The translations under genes were made by a program, and so were the position numbers. Below the pieces are notes generated by a model. The model saw only the letters and a program-made list of their open reading frames with translations, did no database searches and was not told where the DNA came from. From contig CM048750.1 in NCBI GenBank assembly GCA_026315105.1, positions 263,925,151 through 263,989,150 of the forward strand: a stretch of 64,000 nt of DNA, given 5' to 3'. Shown one piece after another: positions 1 through 10,520 of this stretch (the stretch's first letter is position 1; every line of letters starts with the position of its first letter). This DNA is from Locusta migratoria (Eukaryota; Arthropoda; Insecta; Orthoptera; Acrididae).

Positions 1-740
1 GCCAGTTAAAGTAGGTAAAGTCCGATTTCTTTCAAGGGATTTAAAAAAAATAGTGTAAAATGCGGGAAATAATGTTTTAAGCGAGAAAATAATGTTTCAA
101 GCGGGAAAATTTGTTTAAGGTTCTCTCTTACATTTTTATTTGATATATGTACATAATATGCACCAAAATATCCGTCAGGAGCTTTTTTATGCAGTAAAGG
201 TTTTCTGAATTTCGTACTATTTGTAGTGCGAAGCGTAACTGAAACTGGTAACTTCATAAGAAGTAGAAACTTTCGACGTAATTTCATTAATCATAATCGA
301 TTTTTTCGGCAATCCTCTAACGGTGTCATTCATTATTTGAATAATGAAATGCTGCTCACGTATTTTTCCATGTCTCGCCTGACGATATTTGAGAATTTAT
401 TCGTATTCTCAAGTGCAAATATGTACACGAGTATTTTTTGAGATGTTTGCACAGCTTCTGCGTCTCACAGTTGTATTTTTTTAGGTTATAACATGCTGTG
501 CCCCTTACAGAGCGCCGACCAATACACCAATACACAGACGCAAAGCATCCATCACCCTCACAGTTTATAGATCATTACAAAAAAAACTTACATAAATATT
601 TGCGCTTCACAATAAATTCTTAAAGACGCATCATGTTGAAAATGAAGCTCCGTATTCGTCGTGCGAAGTTCCCGAACTGATACTCGGTGAGATGCTTGAT
701 CGGAGCAAAGCAGAGCCACTTAGGTGTCAATGTCGTAAGC
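1..740. other. Intergenic DNA, no gene recognised
   Basis: AT-rich sequence with only short open frames, none resembling a known protein. A tandem-like variant of AATGTTT(C/T)AAGCG(A/G)GAAAAT occurs near 60-115. No TIR, LTR or tRNA-like element was recognised. Confidence 0.5.
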
Positions 741-752
741 CTTTACGACGCT

Positions 753-953
753 GCCGGCCGTGGTGGCCGAGGGGACTGAGGCGCTCCAGTCACGGTCTGC
801 ACGGCCACTACGTTCGGGGGTTCGAATCACCCCTCGGGCATGGATATTTGTGCCGTCCTTAGTCTTAGCTAGTTCATAAGTAGTTTGTAAGCTTAGGGAC
901 TGATGACCCCGTAGTTAAGCCCCATAAGTTGTACAAACATTTCAACATTTTTT
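753..953 (+). mobile_element. tRNA-headed SINE, type A head, complete
   Basis: The head is tRNA-like, with an A-box-like segment (TGGCCGAGGGGACTGAGG) and a B box (GGTTCGAATCA), so it carries an internal RNA polymerase III promoter. A shared body follows (GGGACTGATGACCCCGTAG), ending in CATTTCAACATTT. It is flanked by a perfect 12-bp target duplication, CTTTACGACGCT, at 741-752 and 954-965, which marks a LINE-style insertion. Confidence 0.9.
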
Positions 954-1466
954 CTTTACGACGCTCTCGTCGACCATCGCGTCATAGTCTGCTCGCACTG
1001 TAAACATCGATAGCCGAAATATCCGTTTGAATAAGCGCAAACTGTCAAGAAAGTGAAGTTTATGAAAGCTACTTGAAGGCAATGTCTTAGATATTTGATG
1101 TAGCTGAACAAATGTATTATAATTATGTTGCAATTGACGTATTAGGTGTTATTTTTTTTCCTAGAAAACAAGCCTGAAAAGTGGGGTGCGTCTTATACAC
1201 CGGTGCGTTGTATATGCCGGCAAATACGGTATTTGTTAAATTATAATGTTATGAAATACATTAAATCACCTCTTGTTCTTTTGCCACGTCCTGACAGTAT
1301 TATTTAATCATATTTATTACGTTTCCTGGGTTCTTGGATGTGAAAGGAACTACTATATCGTGACTACATGATATTCTTTACTGCATCGGTGTGACTACAT
1401 TGAACACAAGACTGTTTTGAATACAAGATTTCACTGACTACATGACTATCTGACTGACTACGTTGA

Positions 1467-1612
1467 CTTCGTTCCCTGTCGTGGGTTTGAATTCCCCCCG
1501 GGGCATTGATGTTTGTTCTGTCTTTCGTATAAGGTAGTTCGTAAGTAGTTTGTAAGTTTAGGGACTGATGACCCCGCAGTTAAGTCCCATAAGCTTCATA
1601 AACATTTGAACT
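1467..1612 (+). mobile_element. 5'-truncated SINE, type A
   Basis: Only the B-box half of the head (GGGTTTGAATTCC) and the body and tail of the type A SINE remain. A possible imperfect target duplication, TGACTAC(G/A)TTG, lies near 1455 and 1614. Confidence 0.7.
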
Positions 1613-1624
1613 TTTGACTACATT

Positions 1625-2545
1625 GCGTGCTTGACTCAATTGTGCCTTTCACGCGCGAGTATTTATACATTCTCAAAAGTTCCACAAGAAATATGTTACG
1701 ATGGTTATTGAATTTCATTTGCTAAACATAATTGAATCGAACACAAAGAAGAAGTATATTAAATTATTCTGTATAAACCAAAAGTATTTTTAAAAGTGAT
1801 GAAAACAGAAATAGGTGTATATGGAAATTACGATTAAACCCGTGACGGATTGTTTACATAACTGATATTGGATAATTTTATAAGAGAAATAAAACTTTAA
1901 GATATTATGACCATGAAAATTGTTAAATAGATCGTAAAAGATAACAGGAAATGTGAGTAATGAAATCTGATAACAAACTTTAATAGCTGCACAATTTTAT
2001 AACTTGCCGTTACAAAACTTTTACAACCAGAAGCAATTTAAGAAAATGATCCAGACAACAAAGTTAACAGTATGACAAAATATTTTCGTATTATAGTGTG
2101 ATAATCTGTTAATATATTCGTAGTTGTACATAGGTAAAGCTTCTTTTACGTTTGGTATCTGGAGTTTCACTTGACCTAACAAATATGTTCATTAGGGCTA
2201 AATTCATTACAATATGTAAACACTATGGTGAAGATTATTCTGTGGTGGCGACACAGCGTAAATGACGACGGAGAACTGTATATTGAATTGTCAGCCATTA
2301 TTTTTGTTACTTTTGTTTCTCTTCTGTACGACTTCTGATCGAGATCTCACGTAATAAAGTAAGTTGTTTGATTTCATTTCCATAATTACCAGTCAATCAT
2401 AACGAGGTGTAATTAGTTTACAGGAACCTTCCTAGAATCCCGACATAACCATTCTTAATAGTTTTCTGTGATTTTTTTATGTACGTGCTCTGTCCTGATG
2501 TGGCTGATTGCACAATGTATCGGTATCACTGCTTTGCTCACATTG
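1625..2545. other. Intergenic DNA, nothing recognised
   Basis: AT-rich sequence with no long open frame, no tRNA-like element and no inverted repeat that I could see. Confidence 0.4.
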
Positions 2546-2547
2546 GG

Positions 2548-2868
2548 TACTAAAGATTCTCACTGAGCAACACAAAAAAGACAACGGATGGATAGTGCGC
2601 TTGAGTTTTTAACCCGTTATGCTGAAAGCGGCGAAGAATTTCTGAGTCGGATATTCACAGGAGATGAAACGTGGTTGAAGACACAGGCGGCGGATTTCTA
2701 TGAAGAAGGTATACAAAAACTGGTGCCATGCTATGACAAATGCCTGCAAAATTTCGGCAGTTATGTGGAAAAGTAGTTTAAGAGTTCTAGAATTTTGTGC
2801 AATAAAATTTTCTTCTGTATCTGTGTACAATTTCATTTTATTACCAAACTTTCTGGACGCGCCTCGTA
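2548..2868 (+). pseudogene. Mariner transposase, internally deleted relic
   Basis: The 2588-2776 frame joins two parts of a mariner-type (Tc1/mariner superfamily) transposase. First is the block with the first catalytic aspartate, read as SRIFTGDETW; then the far C-terminus, read as ADFYEEGIQKLVPCYDKCLQ and ending YVEK. The middle, holding the other two catalytic acids, is absent, so it cannot be active. Upstream codons (LTEQHKK) belong to the same protein but are out of frame. Downstream, the run to ACTTTCTGGACGCGCCTCGTA matches the usual mariner 3' terminal repeat, placing the end at about 2868. I did not find a clear 5' terminus. This is a dead deletion derivative. Confidence 0.75.
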
Positions 2869-3356
2869 TTAACAATAATCGATATTTCGCAACAGCCATA
2901 TCGACTCTGAATATTTGTACAGCTCTTCTTTTCCGTTCCTGCTACAAAAATATTTCACTGCTATTTACGGTCATGCAACATTATTTTAAAATTCCTTTCT
3001 CAAATAATTCATTTCTTGTGCAGTACAGAATATCTAACCAACGATTAACTCCATTTCTTTGTACTACAGATCCATCGTGAATACACTGAATAGCAACAAC
3101 ATTATTCTTTTGTGCAGAGTCATACAACAATTAAGCTTAAAAATTTTCTCACCTAAATATGTGATAAAGTCAATTTTTAAGGTAATGTCAGTTCATGAAC
3201 AGGACAGGAGAGTAACTTCACAAAGTGTAATTTCGAAATAATTTTGCAACACTATTATTTAATAACAGCTTTCTCTAACCCAAAAATAAATAAATAAAGA
3301 CGGAATTATTTTAATCAACTGTTGTTGACATTATTTTGTCCACTTACCGTACAGTC

Positions 3357-3560
3357 ATACTTAAGGTTTGCACACCAGCTTACCCAGAGACAAGAGAGCC
3401 TCTAAGCGGTGCGACTTCTGCAACCCGCAGCGCTCTAGTGCAAGTTTGGTTGCATTGATTAAGGGATGAATCCGATACACGATAGAGAGAAATTTACGGC
3501 AAAAATGGTGTATGGCCGAATGGCTATAAAATAGACAGTTGGATAACAAAATAAAAACAA
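3357..3560. repeat. Dispersed repeat, unknown family, copy 1
   Basis: This segment aligns along its length with 6783-6990. Shared blocks include GCAACCCGCAGCGCTCT, GTTGCATTG, GAATCCGATACACGA and ACGGCAA/GCGGCAA. It has no coding potential, tRNA head or TIR that I can see. The family is not recognised. Confidence 0.6.
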
Positions 3561-3662
3561 GAAAGAATTGCTTATTCTCCACAAGGCAGTTAACGCAATT
3601 TGCGATCGCAGTTGCAAAGATTTGGTTTGCATGAATGAGTGCATGTGTTCGCGGCGATATCC

Positions 3663-3872
3663 ATTAATAAAATCTTCCCGGGGTACAAGCCGCGTCATGT
3701 GGTCAAGAAACTGAGCACTAGTGACGTCACTGGCGGCGTCGCGGCTATATAAGCACGGCAGTGGCCTCGTAATGACAGTCATCCACTTGACAATGGCAGA
3801 AGAGACCTCTGTCGAAATCTCGTGGGCAGAAACCATATGACGCGGCTTGCAACCCGAGAAGATGTTATTAAT
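3663..3872. mobile_element. Small TIR element, probably a Penelope-type terminal fragment
   Basis: The ends form an imperfect 40-bp inverted repeat: ATTAATAAAATCTTCCCGGG at 3663 and the complement of GCAACCCGAGAAGATGTTAT near 3849-3868. Both arms contain AAGCCGCGTCAT or its complement. Inside are a TATA-like box (TATATAAG, 3746-3753) and a hammerhead-like core on the + strand. Its organisation resembles the termini of the Penelope-like element at 51262-52855, so I infer a solo terminal repeat. It could instead be an unrelated MITE. Confidence 0.5.
3783..3825 (+). ncRNA. Hammerhead-ribozyme-like motif
   Basis: In order: CCAC, TTGACAA (core CTGANGA with two changes), one extra base, GGCAG with loop and CTGTC (5-bp helix II with one G-T), GAAA, and GTGG. 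The outer CCAC/GTGG could form stem I. It lies about 35 bases after a TATA-like box. Deviations from the core and the extra base make present activity doubtful. Confidence 0.35.
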
Positions 3873-4096
3873 TTGGTTTCCATGTTCGGGTTTTACTACA
3901 GGTCTGCTCAAAATAATTGCCGTCGACAGTTACACTGCACGTTAAGATCACACGCATGCTCGGTGACGATGGCAGTTACTTTACGTGATGTGAAGAAAGA
4001 AATAGAGACAGAACTCTGTCCATTAAAATGTCTATGCGAATAAAATTAGTAGAAAACTACGCGCCGTAGCTAACAATGAAGTGGTAATACAATAAT

Positions 4097-4170
4097 AATG
4101 TTTTTGTTGTGGTCTTCAGTCCGGAGACTGGTTTGATGCAGCTCTCTACCCTATTGCATTCTCAGCAAGC
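4097..4170 (-). mobile_element. RTE-like LINE, 3' end (part 1, split by CR1)
   Basis: TTGTGGTCTTCAGTCCGGAG and the following bases match the 3' terminal region of the RTE-like LINE copies at 32250 and 42489. The rest of this copy resumes at about 5213, so the CR1 fragment between them was inserted into it. Confidence 0.65.
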
Positions 4171-5212
4171 CTTTTCATTCCTCGTAATTTCTACATTGTG
4201 CGAAAATTGGCAGTTGACACTAAATAAAGAAAAGTGTGAAGTAATACACATGACCACTAAAAGAAATCGATTTGAGGTCTCTTGTCGATGGTACTTATCA
4301 CTCCATGAGAATAAAGGCGTTACCCAGGGAAACGTTATAGGTCTCCTACTCTTGAGTTTATAAACGATTTACGAGACAATCTGAATAGCTCTCTTAGACT
4401 ATTCGCGGATGATGCTGTCGTTTATCGGTTAGTGAAGTCAACAGAGGATCAAAAGCAACTGCAAAGCGATTTAGACAAAATTTCTACTTGGTGCGAAAAT
4501 TGGCAATTGACACTAAATAAAGAAAAGTGTGAAGTAATACACATGACCACTAAAAGAAATCCACTGAACTTCAATTACGCGATAAATCAGTCAAATCTTA
4601 CGGTCGTAAATTGTACCAAATACCTAGGAGTTACAATTACTAACAACTTGGACTGGAGAGAAAACATAGAAAATATTGTGGGGAAAGCGAACCAAAGATT
4701 ACGTTTCACTGGCAGAACGCTTCGAAGATGCACCAGCTCCACCAAAGAGACTGCCTACATCACACTTGTGCGTCCTCTCCTGGAGTACTGTTGCCCATTG
4801 TGGGACCCTCACCAGGTGGGACCGACGGAAGATATTGAGAAGGTTCAGAAAAGGGCAGCTCGTTTTGTTTTATCACGTTACCGGAGGGAAAGCGTCAGAA
4901 AAATGTTGCTATGATTGGGGTGGAAATCATTAAAAGAAAGACGTTATTCAATGCGGCGTGATCTATCTGCGAAGTTTTAATCACCGACTTTTACTTCTGA
5001 ATGTGAAAATATTTTGCTAGCACCCACCTACTTAGGGAGACCATCCCAATAAAATAAGAGAAATCAGAAAACGGAACGATTTAGGTGTTTTTTCTTCCCG
5101 CGCGCTATTAGAGAATGGAACGGTAGAGAAAAGTTATGAAACTGGTTAATGAACCCTCTGCCAGGCACTTAAATGTGATTTGCAGAATATCTATGTACAT
5201 GTAGACGTAGAT
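4171..5212 (+). mobile_element. CR1-type LINE, 3' part of ORF2, rearranged and broken
   Basis: The 4432-4914 frame encodes the reverse transcriptase thumb and C-terminal region of the same family as the long LINE at 21029-24192. Recognisable parts are NWQLTLNKEKCEVIHMTTKR, YLGVTITNN, LVRPLLEYCCPLWD and the VQKRAARFVLSRY block. A stop and frameshifts follow. The end has CTCTGCCAGGCACTTAAATG and a short ATGTAGACGTAGAT-like tail typical of this family. About 75 bp near 4194-4269 duplicates 4485-4560, an internal rearrangement. The RT catalytic motif survives only as TTCGCGGATGATGCT near 4400, upstream of the frame. Confidence 0.8.
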
Positions 5213-5760
5213 AAGACTTGCAACCTCCATCCATTTGAATCTTCTTACTGTATTCATCACTCGGTCTCCCTTTGCGATTTTTACCCCACACACGTCCCTC
5301 CAACCCTAAATTCAAAATTCCTTGATGTCTAAGAATGAGTCCTACCAATTGATCCCTTCTTCTAGTCAAGGTATGGCAGAAATTTCTTTCCTCCCCAATT
5401 CTGTTCAGTACCTCCTCATTAGTTACGCGATCCACCCACCTAATCTTCAGCATTCTTCTAGAGCACCACATTTCAAAAGCCTCTAGCCTCTTCCTGTACG
5501 CACTGTTTATCGTCCATGTTTGACACCCATACAAGGCAACACTCGAGACAAATGCCTTCAGAAAGGACTTCCTTATGCGTAAATTAATATTCGGTGTTAA
5601 AAAATTTCTTTTTTTTCAAAAACGCTTTTCTTGCCATTGTCATTCTGCATTTTATATCCTCTGTTTTTTTACTGCCCAAGTAACAAAACTCATCTACCAC
5701 CTGTTGTCCAAAATGATACCTTTACGATCATATTTCATAACCTTCTCCTGTCCATTTTCA
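5213..5760 (-). mobile_element. RTE-like LINE fragment (part 2)
   Basis: On the minus strand, 5169-5534 encodes the C-terminal region of a non-LTR retrotransposon polyprotein: MYGCQTWTINSAYRKRLEAF, EMWCSRRMLKIRW, NEEVLNRIGE, and a basic G-x-N-R-K-G-R-P segment. Sequence to about 5760 continues the same element in broken frames, matching 32670-32900. Together with 4097-4170 it is one copy opened by the CR1 insertion. I call it RTE-like from the general layout; the clade is not certain. Confidence 0.7.
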
Positions 5761-6782
5761 TAAGTGTCATGCATCCAATTTTATATTTCTGTCTTAACTT
5801 TTTATTTTTATAAATCTTCCTTATTTTAGCAATGCTGAGCACTTGGGAATGACTACATAGTACGTCGAAACCAGTTGCGCATTAAATGTGAGCTCATTAA
5901 AAGATATTTTTTAACAAGCAACTGTGGCTTTTAATACATTTTATGTTTCCCTTATTAAATACTTTAACCACTTGCACTCCTTGCAGACATTATGTCAGAT
6001 TACAATAATAATTTAACTACTGTGTTAATGACAGTCTAAACAGGGATGACGAACCAGCGGCACGGGTCCTATTGCTGGCACGTTTGTGGTTGTCGGCATA
6101 TGTTTTTTACAGATTGCATTTTTCTTCTTATCCTGTGGGCATTGTTACTGATGTGTATGGTGCGTAATGTAAATGTTAAATTTTAATAATAAATGATGTT
6201 TCAGAATAATAGTAAATGTTTTGTTTTAATCTGACGTAACATTAGACCCACAGTTTCCCTAGAATGACAAATTTTTAATTAACATTTTAAGTTAATTGTT
6301 GGCAGCCATCTTGCCCCAAAAATTATTTTCGTAAATTACTGTGACAATTTTACCTTGTAAATTCACCGGTGGCTTTCATTTATTATGCATTAAGCTTTCT
6401 GTGCCGTTGAAGAAATATTCTCAGCATTATTTAGCCGAAGTAATAGCTTTTCTTGCACACACCAGATTTGTGTAGGCTATGACGCCAAAACGTAGCGATG
6501 TATTTTTTTCTCTCAAAATTAATAATAATTTTCAGTCTATTGTAGTAACAGCTATAAAGAACCCGCCTGAGATTGCCGTGCTCTATAAAAGAGATTCTTT
6601 TGTGGCATTTTTAAATTTTATCTGTGTGACGTTAAAATAACTTACAAAAAATCAATGAAGCTACATAACACTATTTCAGACGATAGCCCCAGGTCGTATT
6701 TATGAAAGTAATACACACATTAATTATAAGTAGATAAAAGAAAGATTTTTTTTAAAGTTTTTATCGCTATACCCTGCACTTT
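5761..6782. other. Intergenic DNA, nothing recognised
   Basis: AT-rich sequence without a plausible coding frame, SINE head or obvious inverted repeat. Confidence 0.4.
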
Positions 6783-6990
6783 TGTCCTTAAGTTTAGCAT
6801 TCCAGTTTACCTGAACACAGAAAGCCCCTGTGCGATGCGTTGTATGCAACCCGCAGCGCTCTCATGCAAGTTCGGTTGCATTGCTTACGTGGTGAATCCG
6901 ATACACGAAACGAACTAGAGGAGAAGTTTGCGGCAAGAATGGTATGTGGCAGAATGGTTGTAAAACAGGCAGTTGAATAACTGAATAAAT
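6783..6990. repeat. Dispersed repeat, unknown family, copy 2
   Basis: Homologous to 3357-3560 in the same orientation, with small indels. It shares GCAACCCGCAGCGCTCT and GTGAATCCGATACACGA. Confidence 0.6.
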
Positions 6991-7040
6991 AGCTGCAGAT
7001 GTAGTAAAGCAGAAACCTAACAAGTTTAGTCTCTGCTTAT

Positions 7041-7140
7041 CCGTCAGTGCGCTTTAACTTCGCTAACGCTGATGGGTCACGTACTACGCAGGGCGTTGGA
7101 AAACACGTATTTTACGAACCAAATATAGATCTACAACACA
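7041..7140. repeat. Short dispersed repeat, copy 1
   Basis: TCAGTGCGCTTTAACTTCGC and the adjoining ACGCTGATGGGTCACGTACT recur, slightly diverged, at 14582-14670. No coding capacity. The family is unknown. Confidence 0.55.
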
Positions 7141-7419
7141 TATCAGTGTATTTAATGTTTTCAGATTAAATGTATTATCAATATTATTATTAATATCACT
7201 TGTAAATAGTTATGTATTTACATGTACGTAAATGTATTTTTTGGCAATAATGACTCGTATATCTACAAAGGTTCGGCATCCCTGTGTATAGTATCAATAC
7301 GTCAATACAGTGTGATACATATGGCTCACAATAGCAGGATCGTAATCAAATCAGCAAAAACTGTTTTAAGAACAGAAATTAATTGCAACATGAGGTGCTC
7401 AAGTTCAAAAGGGTTATAG

Positions 7420-7895
7420 GCTTTTCTCAATGTTAGTGAATCTATACAATGAGCAAGCTGTGAAGGAAAGTAAGGAGAAATGTAGACATGGAAACAAAGT
7501 TCAACGTGCAGAATTAAAAAGTTCACGTTTTGCTGATGAAATTGTAATTTTGTCAGAGACAGCAAAGGACCTAGAGGAGCAACTGAACGGAATGGACACT
7601 GTGTTGAAAGGAGCGTAGAAGATGAACATTAAGAAAACAAAACAAGGGTAAGGGAATGCAATCTGAGAAAATCAGGAAATGCTAAAGGAATTAGATTAAG
7701 TAACGACACAATAAAGATGCTAGATGATTGTTGTTACTTGGGCTGTAAAATAACAAGTGACGGTCGCAGTATAGAGGATATAAAATGCAGAATGGCAAAG
7801 GGAAGAAAAGCGTTACTGGAAAAAAAAAGTAATTTGTTGATATCAAATATTGGTTTAAATGTTAGGAAGTATTTTCGCTTAATGAGGAGGTACTG
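7420..7895 (+). mobile_element. RTE-like LINE fragment (RT region), broken
   Basis: The 7430-7618 frame reads LYNEQAVKESKEKC, then SSRFADEIVILSETAKDLEE. This is the reverse transcriptase catalytic block, with FADD changed to FADE. After a stop, further RT-thumb codons follow in shifted frames. Same family as 15184-16950 and 32250-33297. It is truncated at both ends. Confidence 0.75.
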
Positions 7896-8182
7896 AACAG
7901 GGGAGAAAAGAAGGGTTCGATTGATAGGGGTTAAAATTGTAAGAGTCTGAATGAAAGTCCCTGGTCCACTCGAGATGTTATTTTATTGGAGTCGTGAAGA
8001 CCCGCAACCTACAGTTGTATCTTCAGGTGCTTTTTACTGTACAGGATGATAATTGTTTTAATAAAATGAATATTTAGATTGAAAACTACATATTAAAAAC
8101 GCAAAAAATAAACTAGTTATGTATGAGGAAGTTTCTTGGACATTTTTTTTTTTATATACAAGCTAGTAGGCTAGTAATTGCA

Positions 8183-8459
8183 ATAAATATTTCTGTGGCT
8201 TGGTTCTAAAAGGGCCAATGTCAGTATTGATCAAAACTGATTTTATTGGTGTAGACCATAGTTTCACGTGGTCTTCATAATGTTAAAACAGCCAATGTCT
8301 AAGCCACATAGGATGAGAGATACTGGGGTTTTAAAATGTTAGCCCCAAATATACTGTTAATATTTTTCAGAAAATTACAGAAAATATTCAGAAGCTCATA
8401 CCGTAAAACTAAGATATTTGACATTGGCCCTTTTAGAACCAAGCCACAGAAATATTTAT
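8183..8459. mobile_element. MITE-like element with perfect 41-bp terminal inverted repeats
   Basis: Bases 8183-8223 (with TTCTGTGGCTTGGTTCTAAA) are the exact reverse complement of 8419-8459. The AT-rich 195-bp centre has no gene. I could not fix a target duplication, so the superfamily is open. Confidence 0.7.
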
Positions 8460-8774
8460 GTTACTTACATAGTTTTCCATATAAGTCTTTTGTGATGGAA
8501 ACGGGGTTAATGGTGACGTCGTACCGCAACGTCTACCGTGCGGTTCTTGTCATTTTTGGTAAAAGAATAAAAAAGTCGGCAATCAGTTTAGTAAAAATTG
8601 TTTGGCCTGTGACATAAGGTGACGTCATGGGTAGCCCTACAATAAACAACCATTATAATGATTACTGAGAACCACGGATGTTGTCGATAAAAAAATTTTT
8701 CGCGTAGAATGATAGTACATAATTTTTAAAAACTTACAGATTGTGGTCAGTGTAGTGACGTTCATCAGCTCCAT

Positions 8775-8845
8775 CAGGGTGATCAAAAATTGCATATTCG
8801 TGCTGGGCGGAAGTGCGAATATAACTGAAGAGACGGATCACCCTG
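8775..8845. repeat. Short inverted-repeat remnant, mariner-MITE-like
   Basis: CAGGGTGATC at 8775-8784 is exactly inverted at 8836-8845. CAGGGTGATCAAAAA-type ends are common in Tc1/mariner-derived MITEs, but only about 71 bp is present. Confidence 0.35.
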
Positions 8846-9452
8846 TGTATCGGCCGCTAGACTGAAGCCGACTGGCTGTGGTTCGAGGGAGCGCTAGGTG
8901 TGACGTCGAGGCTAGTTGCGGTGGTAACCGACCAGTAAACATCGTTAACCATTTTACACAAGTATGTATACTAATTTAGACTAATGATTGTGCTCAACTG
9001 AAGTTGTGTTGACATCACGGTTACAATGAAATAAAATGAGTTAAAAATGAGAATTTTTTTAAAATAAAAATGCATTACACTGGACTTAAAACGTTATGGA
9101 TTACAGTTCTGCAAATGCTAGATAATTAAGAGACATAAAAACTTATTAAATGCGGGAATAATACCTCGGCTACACAAGGCCACATGACCGAAACAAGCCA
9201 CAAGCCATGGACTAAAAAGAGTGGTTGGGAACGGGGGGCCACTATGTTATAGTACTTAATGTTTTAATGGTACACACGCTTGTTTCCTTAATATAATTAC
9301 ATTGCTTGCAGGTAGTCATGATTGGCCGATATTCTATTATGTTTCAAATCCGTCTGATTATTCAGCGTGTTATCTGGTACCTGTGCAATAGAACATTTTA
9401 TGTAAATTTCCTCAAGTGCGTTCAGAACAGTACCCTTACCTTCAATGTGCAG

Positions 9453-9654
9453 GCGGGCCGGCCGCGGTGGCCGAGGGGACTGAGGCGCTCCAGTCACGGT
9501 CTGCACGGCCACTACGGTCGGGGGTTCGAATCCCCCCTGGGGCATGGATATTTGTGCCGTCCTAGTTCGTAAGTAGTTCATAAGTAGTTTGTAAGCTTAG
9601 GGACTGATGACCCCGTAGTTAAGTCCCATAGACTATACAAACATTTGAAACATT
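9453..9654 (+). mobile_element. SINE, type A head, complete
   Basis: Full head, body and tail with intact A and B boxes (GGTTCGAATCC). A perfect 12-bp target duplication TTCAATGTGCAG lies at 9441-9452 and 9655-9666. Confidence 0.92.
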
Positions 9655-9734
9655 TTCAATGTGCAGAATATCTAAGTTAGTTTTTGGGCTTGTAATAGAA
9701 TGTCGATTGTCTTTTAAATGTGCAGTTAATACGG

Positions 9735-9955
9735 ATCTGGAGACATTCTTAGACATCAAGGAATTCTGAATTTGGCATTGGAGGGAAGACTGTGGGTTAA
9801 AAATCGCAGAGGGAGGCCGAGAGACGAAAGCAGGTACAAATAGATGTGGGTTGCCGTTCTTATGAGATGAAGAGGCTTACTCAGGATAGAGTAGGGCAGA
9901 GAGCTGCATTAAACCAGTCTCCGAATTGAGACCACAATAACAACAACAACAACAT
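9735..9955 (+). mobile_element. RTE-like LINE, 3' terminal fragment
   Basis: It contains TTAGACATCAAGGAATTCTG, a run of codons for a basic GRPRDE-like segment, and the 3' end ACCACAATAACAACAACAAC. This is the complement of the 3' end seen in the minus-strand copies at 4097, 32250 and 42489. The (AAC)n tail marks the LINE terminus. Confidence 0.65.
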
Positions 9956-10097
9956 GTTGACGTCATGTGTTGCAGGAGGCAAGTTTGTCGCCATAGGCAG
10001 GTTGGTGTCAGGGAGAGGGTCTCTCGTTTCCAGACCACGCTGCTTCACCTTTTCAAGTCGTTTAGCCGTCGGTACAGCCGTGAGGGTGTGCTAGCTG

Positions 10098-10500
10098 TTG
10101 CTTCCATTGTACGTCGCTCGTTCTCTTCAACATGCATCATGTAGCCGTGAAATGTTAGCCCCTCTTTCTCCCCCTCCCACCTCCCTCTGTGTATGTGTGT
10201 GTGTCTGTGTGTGTGTGTCGCAGCGGAAGTTTGTCGCCGGGCCAACACAACAAGCCAGCACGACTAGGGTGGGGCCAGGGGAGGTGTGGTGGGGGGAGAA
10301 GGCGTGGAGGGGGGATCGATGGACGAGGGCGCCCCTGCAGGCGGCAGGGGGAACTGCAGTGCTCGTACGGTCGACGCCGTGCCGCCACCAGCGCGAAAAA
10401 GAAACAATGGAAACAACCACAAGTCTTTCGCAGCACTGCAGGCCAACCCCCCCCCCCCCCCCTCAGTGAACACGTCACGCAGAGCTGGAGGCCCCAGCTG
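10098..10500. other. GC-rich spacer with a (GT)n run and C homopolymer
   Basis: Contains a GT-rich microsatellite (about 10192-10220) and a C run near 10449. Open frames occur on both strands at once and have simple, biased composition, so I treat them as chance. No CpG-island promoter could be shown. Confidence 0.4.
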
Positions 10501-10520
10501 ACCGTCGCGTCGATTCCACG

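Noticed and set aside
9297..9581. Open frames with the phrase PQGGFEPPTVVAVQTVTGAPQ
   Set aside because: This recurrent peptide is just the translation of the type A SINE head and appears wherever a SINE occurs.
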